Positions 14,376-24,644 of a stretch of 64,000 nucleotides of DNA are shown in pieces. Position 1 is the first letter of the stretch; each line of letters begins with the position of its first letter. Below the pieces are notes generated by a model. The model made no database searches. It worked only from the letters and a program-made list of their open reading frames with translations, and had not been told where the DNA came from. The position numbers and the translations under genes were made by a program. This DNA comes from Phoebastria nigripes. Taxonomy: Eukaryota > Chordata > Aves > Procellariiformes > Diomedeidae. The DNA lies in assembly GCA_035582835.1 (NCBI GenBank), contig JAYKAV010002430.1:654222-718221 (forward strand), written 5' to 3'.

Positions 14376-14720
14376 ATGATGCAGACAAAGGTAATCAAAA
14401 GCATACAACATCTTCTACGTAAGTATGACCTAAGCAAGCAAAGATTCCTTAGTCTGGAAAAGATGCGACTGAGAAGGACGTCACTCATGTCAAGTCATGA
14501 GTGGCTCAGGATGGAGAAAGACCAATTTTTCACTGTTTCTCCCAATGCAAGAACAAATCAGATGGAGCTCAGAGAAAGCAGGATCAAAACAATCTAAAGG
14601 ATGTGGTTCCTCGCACCAAACTTTGGTAAGCTGTGAAATGCCTTGCCACAGGATGCTGTGGATGTTAGCCACTTACAAGGAGTCAGGGGAGACTAGACAA
14701 GTGCAAGGAATCCACTGAGG
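14376..14720 (+). mobile_element. Old CR1 LINE fragment
   Basis: Translated pieces read LSKQRFLSLEKMRLRRT and, further on, a segment like the CR1 '[13 protein letters not shown]' region (TGCCTTGCCACAGGATGCTG). This is the order found in the last part of CR1 ORF2. It is heavily diverged and has lost the reading frame, so it is an old copy. Confidence 0.5.
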
Positions 14721-16214
14721 GTTACCAAATACACAAAAGTCACATCTAGCACAACAAGTAGCTGAGCTGAGAACTAGTGAAAACAAGATTCAGCAGAGCG
14801 TGGAAACGGCTCTGAGAAAGAAACGCCAGAAACTGCAACCAACACCAGCTTAGAATTAGGTACAATTTCTACATATGTACTCTAGGACCCAGCAAGCCTC
14901 AAACCTTCAAACAAGCCTCACCAAATTAGTTACATAAATCATGAAAAGCCTTTTATAAACCAATCTTTCAGGAATTAAAATCCTCACACATTGGTATCTC
15001 TGGTGAGCAAACACCGGAATGAACACTTTTCTGAGGACACTCCCACAGAAACACCAAAAGGCAGGGCTTTTATCTGGAAGTGAAAACCGGACCGAAACAG
15101 GTATCTTGCACGTCAAGAGATACAACTCAATCTCCTTTTTAGAGAGATGAAATAATCAATGCCTGCAACATCACCTTGAACTTAGATTTTCAAATAGAGG
15201 CACTTAAAGCTTCTTAATCTTGTTGCTAGCTGCAATTCCTTTTTATGGCCACAAAACATTTCCATTCTTTGCTGAATTTCATGGTACATTTGAAGTCCCA
15301 TCCTACAGTCACAGAAAGGAGCTGTTTGACTCTTTTGGGATACATAGCAACAAGCATTTGTGTGACCCAATGCAATGAAAAACCTGACGATTCCTACAGG
15401 ATCCAATTCAATTCCATGTTGAAGCACTTGGGGAGTTCAGAAGGCAGAAGCNTCAAAAACTAAATATTACAGTCAAGGACTACAGTACCCAGAAACCGTT
15501 GTGGACCATTACAAAGGTAGTAAAAGAGTAACAGCCTGTGTACAAAAAGACACTGGTCAGTTGTGTCCACTGGCTTTGCAGAAGGAGAAAGCAATTCACA
15601 CTTCTCCAACTCATCCTAAAAAGTTCCATTTTGGTTCCAAGGAAGGTGAGGCACGTGGTGGAGGAGCACACCAGCAACAGGGCCACTGTTTTCATCCAGT
15701 TGATCGTTGCTGTTGGGTTTGCAAAGAAAGCAAAGACAAGTAACAAGGGCTGTACAATAAAGTTGTTACTGGTTGCGACATCCTCACGGGTCTTAAGGTT
15801 GCATGAGAATCTTTGACAAGATCTACACAGGAACTACCCAGATTTTCACCTTTGCATTAGCGGTCTTGCACCAGTGACCTCAATGCACTGCAGAGACCTC
15901 CTGTGAAAACAGATGCTGCCCCAGAACTGTCAGTTCTGCAAGGACCCCAGCAGAGGTGACCGAAATGCTGGTAGAGACTGCAGGCATCACTCTGGAAGCC
16001 AGCAAGGTCTCTGCAGGAATAGAGCTGGGGGAACTTCACTGGTCCACCCTGAGAAGCTGGAGGTCACCTCATACATGAAGTCAATTTTTCCTGTCAGACT
16101 GTACATCCAGCCTTCTGGCACACATATACCTGAAGCTCTGTATGTAAAGGTTGATGTGCACGTGGTTCATGTGTCGATCTCAAAGAGATNGACGTGCTTT
16201 CTTTACTAAATGTA

Positions 16215-16509
16215 CTTTTAATTCAGTGCAAGCGGGATGTGCGATAACCCACGAGTCCAAAGCCTCGAGCAACTCCCACCACACCTCCGGTCAAGGCCNG
16301 CGCAGCGCTCTGCCCTTCCTGGTCCGGATGGGCAATGGCAAAGGCCCGTTTCTGGCACACCGCTTCCCGCAGGTACCACCCGAGGTCAAAGGCAACGGCG
16401 AGGACTGCGCCAGAGACAGCAGCAGCTGGAAAATCGTGGAAACCAAAACGGCCCTCGCGCTATCGCTGCACTGCAGAGCTCGGGGCAGGGCCACAGCAGC
16501 CCCGGGGAT
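16215..16509. repeat. 295-bp duplicated block, copy A
   Basis: Nearly identical to 18134-18428 at a constant offset of 1919 bp. I count three base differences plus two Ns, about 99% identity. Read on the minus strand it contains an open frame of about 65 codons with the run AFDLGWYLREAVCQKRAFAI. That frame ends in YRTSRLH and a TGA stop followed at once by ATTAAA, a common poly(A) signal variant. I do not recognise the protein. Copy A lies on the minus-strand downstream side of the GFOD2 CpG island. Confidence 0.9.
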
Positions 16510-16588
16510 GCCTCTGGCATGGCCCACGGTGCTCCCTGCTGAGCCGGGGCGCAGGGCTTGGGCAGCTGCTCTTTGTGTGTGGGTCCCT

Positions 16589-16830
16589 CACGGGACTGGA
16601 CGGGGCAGGCCTCCACCTCACCTCACCTCACCTCACCTCACCTCACCTCACCTCACCTCACCTCACCTCACCTCACCTCACCTCACCTCACGGGACCGGA
16701 TCGGGCAGGGCCGCCTCCTCCCTCACCTCACCTCACCCCACCCCAAGGGGCCGGACCGGGCAGGCCCCCACCTCACGGGACTGGACCGGGCAGGCCCCCA
16801 CCTCACCCCCCCTCACCCCACCCCACGGCA
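16589..16830. repeat. CCTCA microsatellite and longer GC-rich minisatellite
   Basis: About fifteen tandem CCTCA units at 16615-16690 sit inside a longer array. There the phrase CGGGACTGGACCGGGCAGGC plus a CCTCA-rich spacer is repeated about four times with small changes. The array borders the CpG island assigned to the GFOD2 promoter. Confidence 0.9.
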
Positions 16831-16839
16831 CCGAGGACG

Positions 16840-17330
16840 TCCCGCCGAGACCCCCTGGGGCCCTCTCCGGCCGCGCCCGGCCCAGCGCCCTCGGACAGGG
16901 CCGCGCCCCCCTCGCCGCCACGCGGTCCCGGGCCGGGGGAGGGGGGGCCGGGGCGGGGGGGGGCGCCCCGAGCTGCCCTTACCTGCCGCCGGCCGGCGGA
17001 GGGGGCTGCCGGCGCCGCCCCGCCTCGCCTCGCCCCCCGCGCATCCTCCCGCCGGGCGCGCTCCCGCGGCGGCCGCTCGCTCCGCGCGGCGACGCCCTGC
17101 CCTGCCCGGCCCGGCCCGGCCCGCGCAGACGCAGACGCGGCGACACCGCCCCTGCGCCGGGCAGCGGCTCCGAAAATGGCGGCGCCCGGGGCGGCTTCCT
17201 CCGCCGCGTGGAGGGCGACCTATCCCTCGGCCGGACAGGGGCGAGGGGGCAGGCTCTAGGCCGACGGACAGCGCCGGCAGCCAGTAGGAGGTCGGCGCGG
17301 CGCGTCGTCATCTCATCGATGAGCGCCCCC
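16840..17330 (-). promoter_or_regulatory. GFOD2: CpG island; probable GFOD2 promoter and first exon
   Basis: Very GC- and CpG-rich. On the minus strand CGGCAG/GTAAGG at 16985-16977 is a strong splice donor that would end a non-coding first exon at 16983. A YY1-like AAAATGGCGGC lies at about 17173 on the plus strand. GFOD2 is the only known gene oriented to use it, but the block-A frame on the same strand is a formal alternative. Confidence 0.6.
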
Positions 17331-20300
17331 CGAGCCTCTCCTGGGGGGGATGCTGCGCTCCCTCCTGCACCGCCCCGCGCTGGGCTCCCCAGCGCGTCCC
17401 CGTCTGCCTTGTACTGGGGAGCCCAGCACCGGGCCCGGCACTCCAGGGGCGGCCCCACCAGTGGCAGGAGCCGCCCCCCCCCCGGCAGTGCTCTGCCCGA
17501 GGCAGCCCAGGACACCACGAGTCTTTGCAGCTCGTGTTCAGCTCGGTGTCCGCCAGCACCCAGGGCCTTTTCCCCTCGTGCTTCTGCTGATGGCTTCACC
17601 GAGATGTGCCGCGGCCTGGTGCTTGTGCGGCCCAGCTCAGTGAGGGCTCTGGGTGGGAGGTCCAGGGACTGGGATTTCAGATCAATGTGCAGTGAGATCT
17701 CCTGGGTGTAGTCTTCGGCTCAGGGCATCCATGTCTCACTGCGAGTCTCCGTTGCTCAAAGAAGTTCCTTGTTGCAGGCAGGCTGAGGGCAGGATTCTGC
17801 TCGGCAATCGAAGCCATACTTTTGGGGACCATGGGGTGGGCAGAGCAGCATGACACCCAAAGAAGAGCCCCTGTACAGCCGCCATGCTCCATCTGAGGAC
17901 AGCCCTGCTCCTCATCCTCTCCCAGCATTGCACAGGAGGCTCCTCGCCTGCTCCCAACAGGTTGCACGGTGCTGCAGAAGTCAGGAGAGGAAGACCTCAG
18001 TGGCAGGACATCAGGCAGGTGCTCCTGAGCACCTTTTGTATTTCCCTGGTTCACTGCAAGGGAGCAGGGAGCTGCTGAGAAACTCCGCAGCCTCTGTCCT
18101 GCTTTATATTTGCATATAGTGTGTATGGTGTAGCTTTTAATTCAGTGCAAGCGGGATGTGCGATAACCCACGAGTCCAAAGCCTCGAGCAACTCCCACCA
18201 CACCTCCGGTCAAGGCCGGCGCAGCGCTCTGCCCTTCCTGGTCCGGATGGGCAANGGCAAAGGCCCGTTTCTGGCACACCGCTTCCCGCAGGTACCACCC
18301 GAGGTCAAAGGCAACGGCGAGGACTGCGCCAGAGACAGCAGCAGCTGGAAAATTGTGGAAACCAAAACGGCCCTCGCGCTATCGCTGCGCTGCAGAGCTC
18401 AGGGCAGGGCCACAGCAGCCCCGGGGATACCTACAGCATGGTACATATGCAGCATGGTGTAGCTGCCTGACAACACGGGGCACCCTGTGTTATTAACAGC
18501 ATTGTAATTTCCTGCTCTCCTTTCCCCTTTGCAGACAGCGTCATGAAATGTTGCCATGGAGCTGGAAGGGGCTCTGGTAGGAGAGGAGCTCTGTGGAGTC
18601 AGCAGTAGGCAAGACGTTAACCTTCAGTTCCATCAGCACTGCAGCTGGGAAGACTGGGAAGGCACTGCCNGCTGGAGAAGGTCTTGCTGAGCCCCGGTCC
18701 CCAGGGAGATGCATGCACGTCCATGAGGGAGGAGGAGGTTGTGCATGGAAAGGGAAGGGCTCATGGTTTTTGCTATCACTGACTTTTCCTACCGAGCTCT
18801 GTTAACGATCTTCCTGTTTCCCCACCTCCCCTAATTGGAATGTAGAAAATTATCCTAATTTAGCAGAGAATCCAACTTGCTAAGGACAATCTAGGTAAGG
18901 CTTGTACTTATGTGCAGTACTCATGGAGCAGGATGGCTCCTGTCCATCTTCTGCACCAGAGGCAGATGGAAGATGACTGCAGGCGTTGCCCGCTCCAGGA
19001 TCCTTGGTGCCTACATCTCCGAGATGGGAGAAGAGTGTGAAGGAGTTCACCTTGTGTCCAATCAGCTTCATCANTGCTAGCGAACGTGAGAACTAGAACA
19101 GAAATGAAAGGAAGGAAGCAACAAGTACACGTCATTCTGCAGTCATGAGGTGAGAGGAGAGGAAGACTTGAGTGCGTAGAGGAACTGAACATCAGAAAGA
19201 GCATGGGAAGAGATGAAGAAGTCCAGAGGGAGAGCAAGAGAGGCACATAGCCTCTTGCTTGTCATTCTTGTGGATCTTGTACCACAAGAATTTCGTTTTA
19301 TGACCCTCTCGTCAGCAAATATCCTGCTGATGTTGCTGTTTCCCCATGTGGGTTGGTTCCTAGATGAGACCTCAGCTGTGCTTCAGCCAGGAGGTTCCAC
19401 TGGCTGGTGGAGAACAGCTCCAGTGAACACCCTTTCCCCCAGGAGAGGTGTGCAGCTGGGCTTTGCATGCCCAGCACGGGGGGTCTCAGGGAGACCTGGG
19501 GTGTGGAGAGGTGCAGCCAAAGCCAAGTGTCTAGGACTCTGCCCTCTCCCTGGTGGAGATGCCCATGGGGCTTTGGGAGCACACCCGCCACGTGGAGAGG
19601 TGCAGGATCAGCCTGGGTGCACGCCAGTGTTCCCAAATTCTCAGCATTGCTTGCTTTCTGCAACCCTCCTTCGGTCTTTGACCCAGGAGCATCTCTGCTG
19701 TCCTCTTCTGCTCCCTGTGCTGTGGTGAAGGTGGTGTTGGGACCATACTCACTGGTGATAGAAGATGGTCCCAGTAGGATACTGCTCCCCAGACTCTGTT
19801 TTGGGGAGGGCTGTGGTGGTGGGCCCCCATTCCCGCATGCTGAGTTTGGGCTCCATCATCTCGGGAGAAAACAGGGATGGGAGGAAGGGGGCAGAGAAAA
19901 TGGGAGGAGGTGGGTGGTGGTGGTGGGGGTCATGTAATGTGGGGACATGGGGGTGCTGCCTTCGGAGAAGGGAGGATGTCAGGTCCAGGTTCAAAATGGG
20001 GCAGGGAGGTAATTACTGGAAATGCTGACAGGAAACTAAAGGGGAGAAAACGGCAGGTGGGAGCAGGTTTTGCTCTGAGCACGAAAGAGGAAGAGCGGTG
20101 GCAGGCAGCAGAGAGCCTGCGGGGAGCAGCAGAGATTGCACCCATGGAGGCTGATTGCACCCACAGAGGGGCCTGTACCTGCTGCCTGTGCTGCCCGCGT
20201 CCCTTCAGTGGCAGGGGTGACACAAGCCATGGCTGGCCTGGTTGATGCAGCTGTGGGGAGGAGAGGACATCCCTCCAGCCGGAGGTGGCAGGGGAATGTG

Positions 20301-21049
20301 GGGGGCTGCCTGGAGCACCCCCTCCCCGCAGGGCAGGAGCTGGGACCTGGGGAGACCTGGGCCAGAGCCAGGTCGGGGAGCCCGGTCCCTGCCTGCCTGG
20401 GGCTTGTACGTCCCACGTGTGAGCAACCGGAAAGCTCTGACCAAGCCCATCCCTGCATGAAACCGCAGCGGTCCTCAGTGTTTGAGGGCTGGCAGGGTGT
20501 GTGGATCCCCACGTGAGCTCAGCTAGCATGCCGGACGGGGTCCCCGTCACCCCATTGTGACGGCAGCATCGCTTTCTCCAAGGGGTCCATTCCCTGGTGT
20601 AAAAGAGAAAGGGCTTGGGTGGCGCAGGGAGGCACCGCTGCAGGAAACTGGGGAAGCCCTTTCCCCTGCGCGCACCCATGCTGGGGAGCGGGAGCTACTG
20701 GGCTGTGACCTAAAAGACTGGGAAACGGCCATCAGCAGTGCTCGGCTGCATTATTCGGGTCCGTCTCAGGGCTGAGAGCACATGGCCGGGATGAAACCGC
20801 AGGAGAAATCAAACAGCAAAGAGAGGAGATAGAAATCAGGCTGAAGCATGAGAAGGGGAAGAGAGGGCAAGGAAGCCTGCGAGCACAGACGGAACTGCCT
20901 GGCCGAGTGGCAAGGAGGCAAGCTCCTGGCAGGGCTGCAGCTTGCTCCAGCTGAGCAGTGACCCTCACGCTGCAGGGAGAGACANGAACCTCCCAGCCGA
21001 TCCCACCGGGCGCCCAGCATCATCGCTGCGAGGCTGTCGGGAAGACGGC
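17331..21049. other. Intergenic region upstream of the Ig-family receptor
   Basis: Apart from the second duplicated block I see no gene with convincing splice structure, no RNA gene and no recognisable transposon. The many open frames here are in GC-rich sequence on both strands and resemble no family I know. The last 100 bases before 21050 are probably the receptor's 5' UTR. Confidence 0.5.
18134..18428. repeat. 295-bp duplicated block, copy B, between 11-bp direct repeats
   Basis: Second copy of the block at 16215-16509. The 11-mer ATGGTGTAGCT occurs at 18125-18135, overlapping the left edge, and again at 18454-18464, about 25 bp past the right edge. This looks like a target-site duplication around an inserted segment of roughly 320 bp. 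Copy A shows no such flanking repeat. No inverted termini and no poly(A) tail are seen. Confidence 0.85.
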
Positions 21050-24000
21050 ATGGAGGTCCGGCTGGCCATCGGCTTTCTGCCCCTCCTGCTCCTCGCCTGG
21101 CTGCCCACTGGTGAGTCCCCCTGTGCCCTTGCCTCTGCTCTGAACTCTTCCATCTTTGGATATGCCTGCAGAAGGTTTGGGATGTGGCTGCTGCTGCTTT
21201 TTCCTCTCCTCCTGCAGTATTTAACCCCACCTTCTGCAGCAGCACCTCGCCATGTGCCTTGCGGAGGGGTCCCCCCCTGCAATTCCCTGTGCTCAGGCTG
21301 CGGGCTCTGCCCATGGGGACCCAATTTCAGGCTCAGGGGCTTTGAACCAGCATCGCTTTCAGCAGCAGGGAGAGAACACAGTCGGGGGGGGAAGGAAACA
21401 GACGCTTGTAAGCCTGGTGACTGCAAAGGGGGCCAGCTTCACGTGGAGGATGTGGATATTTCTTAACACAAACCCAACCCTCCATGGTTGNTTTTTTTTC
21501 GGCAGAACTCTCTCACCAGATTTCAGCCACGATTGATGTGTCGGTAGGGTTAGATCTAGTCTTGCAGTGTCTGCTCCAGACAGGCTCGAGCAGCACCGCT
21601 GGGGACATGAAGTGGTTTAATACCACCCAAAACAATGGAGAAAAGCAGAACAAAGGTGGTGTGGAGATTCAAAAGGGTTCTGCCCAGCTCATCTTCACCA
21701 GTGTGAACAAAGCACATATAGGAACGTACACATGCAGGATGAAGAACACAAGGAACTTGTCCAAGAACAGATATTCCAAATGGAAGAAGTATGGTAAGAG
21801 ACACAAGCCCACCAACACCCATNGGAGCGGAGAGAAAGGACTGAGGAAGGAAGAGGAGAGAGGGGAGAGGGAAGAGAGGGAGGACTCTTCTGAGAAGGTG
21901 TGAAGTGACTTCAGCTCAGAGGTTCAGGAGCGATTCTGAAGTACTCCAGAGTGAGCATTAGGGGATGGGATGAAGCCAGAGAAGCTGCGGGGGGTCTACT
22001 GTTTTCTTTGCTTCTCTAGGGCTGATCATTTCCCCATAGCTAGCCCTCCCATCCAACCTCATGTTCCATGAAATCGTGGAGCCTGAGCCTGTGGCCTCAG
22101 TGGCACATCCTGCTCAGGTGCAGAAGACCCTTCTGCCTAGGTTGCAGGAGGAGGAGGAGATGTCTTCCCCCTGATCCTCACATTTTCAGTCCTTTCTGAG
22201 AGAAATGCTTGTGCCCTGCACAGCGTTGGGTGGCACTAATCAACGTGCAACATTTCAACGTTCAATGTTGAGGAAAGTTTAGCAGTTGAATTTGGAAAAG
22301 AGCACCAGCTGCTGGAGGAAAGGACAGTTATTTCACTGTGTCTTTCATGAGCGACATGTGCCAGTGGGATATGACCTCTGCAAGGTCATATATATGACTT
22401 ATATTTCACTTATCACTTATATTTTTGTTTCCTCCAGGGACAGTCAGCCAGCCAGAAGAGTCAGTCATCCCCATGGAGTGCAGGTTCAAGATTTGGTTGG
22501 AGAATCTCATGGTACATGTGAAGTGGTACAAACCTGCAGGTCTGGAGGCGGGGAATCAAACCAACACCACGGCTCTGGGAGAAAACTGTACCAATCTCAC
22601 CACCCCCGGTGTGCGTGCAGCCAACATGGGAATCTGTGGGTGTAGGGTGTTCATCACAAGAATAAACTTGACAGACACTGGAAATGGCACAGAAGGGACA
22701 GTTCCCAGTAAGTGGCACCGCTTCCATTTTCATGGGGGTGATGAGCGGACAGAGAAGGATGCTATGATGAATGCTCCCCCCGGTACCCCCGTGTGCCATT
22801 TCCCCCAAAAGCATCCCGGGCAGTGGGGGAGCCAACCCAGCACGGTCTTTTTGGCAGATGCATCCCACCACAGAGCTGCTTGGCCATTGGGTCCCTGAAA
22901 TAGGACCTACCACATCCTCCTCAGCCGAATACTGAGGTGGCTGGAGCTGCGGTGGCAGGAGCGGGACAGCCAGGGCTGTGGGGTCCAGGTCCCTGCCCCA
23001 AAGCAGAGCGGGGAGCAGGTGTCCTCTGNCACTGGGCAGTCTCTCACTTGTGTTTCTGTCTTCCAGGCTGTGGCCCTGGGGCACCTCAGACCAGTATCAC
23101 CGAGAAGGAGACCTGGACAGGTAAGTCCCCACAGCCCCGTGGCTGCAAGGGTGGANGGCAGAAGGGGTCCTCAGGGAGAAAGAGGAGCAGCAAGGGGGGA
23201 AACACATCCTGATGTTTTCCTGTGAGTGGGTCGCAAACTGGGGTAGGCACCAGTGGATCAGAGGCTGTGACGCTGGGAAGGTGCTCTGATGCTCCGACCA
23301 CCCCCCCAGCTGAGTTCGGATGAGTTTTTGGAGACTGTTCCCCACAGCATTTTGTCAGCTCCCTGGGGCTGTGGGGCCTGCGGGTGGTTCGGGCTCTGGA
23401 AGCCCAAGTTTGGAAAAGAACCAGCCCCGCCCCGAAAGAGGCAATGGCAGCATGCATCCCTGCACGGTGGGACGGCGGCTCACGAGTGCCTCTGTGATGG
23501 TTGTGTGTGCAGGATTCAACTTCCTCCTGGGTATCATCGTCGGCTTAGCGGTTGGGACGCTTCTTTACATGCCGATAATTGGCCTTCTGCTGTGGCAGTG
23601 CAGAAGGAACAGAAAAGGTAAGGCTGAGCCCGTGCTGAGCCTCCGTCTCCTGTGGGAGCCGCTTGGCATGTCCTCCTCACCTGCTGGTCTGGACAAGCCC
23701 AGGCTTGGGAAATGTCCATCTTCGATATCCTGCTGCTCCTGCTCACTTGGTGTTCCTTGCATGAGTCTGTCCTCCTGGACAAGCTGTCCCAGGGTGGGGA
23801 GAAGGTTCACTCCCTCCCTTCCCCCTGGCCAGTTGCTGGTGAGAACCCGGTTATAGCACAAGCCATGGTGCAAGTGAAACAGGTCTTGCACATCACCACA
23901 TTTCCAGAAGTGTCCAGCTCAGATCTCTTCTCCAGCCCCTCCAAGGGCTTTTAAATCCTCCTGCCCCTTGGCCATCTTCAGAGCCAGCCAGCCGCAGAGC

Positions 24001-24644
24001 CCCATCCTCTCCTGCAACAAAAGCAGGACCATTGCAGATGTTTTCTTCATTTAAAATAATGATCGTTATCATTATTTTAACTACTATTTAAACTACATTT
24101 CCTTTTTCAGGAAAGCTCACAAGCAGGCAAGTGGCGGAGGGAGATCAGCTCAGCACGGTAAGCCAGGGAGGGCTTCGCACGTATCGTTTCCTTCTCCCTG
24201 TAAAAAAAAGCACTGGCTGTTGAATACCTGTTTAAAGGATTTCAGAGTAAAATCAGCTTTGCTTTCTGAAAACGTGGTCCTAAGCACTTATTAATTCCTA
24301 TTAAATAGGGGCTTACAAGCTTCTGAATAGGTGGCACCTCTGAGCAAGCTGGATAATGCTTGGACAGTGCAAATAGTTGTGCCAGTGGAAAAATATTATC
24401 AGGGGAGATGCAGAAGGGAAAGCCAGGGCTCTACTCATTGCTCTCTCCCCTGCAGGCAGCCCCGGTGACAGAGACTGAGGACCTGACCTACGCCAACCTG
24501 AAGTTTGAAAAGAAGGGGACAAAACCCGCCTCCTCCGATGTCATTTACACCGAGATCAAACCACCGCAACAAAAGCAGAGTGGTGGGGATGCCAGTGCTG
24601 CCAACGCAGGGGTGGATGTCTCCCCTGAGGGAGAGGGCAAATGA
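21050..24644 (+). CDS. ITIM-bearing two-domain immunoglobulin-superfamily receptor
   Basis: Seven exons, all GT-AG and in phase: 21050-21110, 21506-21793, 22438-22707, 23067-23120, 23513-23617, 24111-24157, 24456-24644; 337 aa. Order: signal peptide (1-20); V-type Ig domain (C42, W57, C97 in GTYTC); second Ig-like domain (C131, W146, C185) with Y183 of the usual YxC replaced by Cys; short C208 stalk; uncharged membrane helix (about 228-252); cytoplasmic tail with two ITIMs, LTYANL (Tyr287) and VIYTEI (Tyr306). About eight N-glycosylation sequons, mostly in domain 2. The uncharged helix plus paired ITIMs predict a phosphatase-recruiting inhibitory receptor on leukocytes; that role is inference. 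The ITIM spacing recalls CEACAM1, Siglec and SIRP tails, but I cannot assign an orthologue. No Ns fall in the exons. Five of the six introns are phase 1, usual for Ig genes; the last is phase 0. Confidence 0.88.

Larger units (their letters stand above)
11211..16976 (-). other. GFOD2: Probable GFOD2 5' intron
   Basis: Stretch between the acceptor just upstream of the GFOD2 coding start and the candidate first-exon donor at 16982. It holds two degenerate CR1 pieces, one possible older interspersed repeat (11590-11760), the first copy of a 295-bp duplicated block and a CCTCA microsatellite. No other gene is seen. That it is a GFOD2 intron is inferred from the CpG-island donor. Confidence 0.5.

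Noticed and set aside
16335..17711. 458-codon open frame through the CpG island
   Set aside because: It runs through the CCTCA repeat and GC-rich island, where stop codons are rare on every frame; other long frames overlap it on both strands. The translation is Pro/Arg/Ala low complexity.
19930..20679. Long overlapping frames near 20 kb
   Set aside because: GC-rich sequence with open frames on both strands; no recognisable domain, splice structure or start context.
21050..24644. Naming the receptor as SIRP, CEACAM1, a Siglec or TREM
   Set aside because: The paired ITIM tail is similar in spacing to several of these, but the ectodomain (V-type plus a CxC-bearing second domain) matches none that I know well enough to assign.
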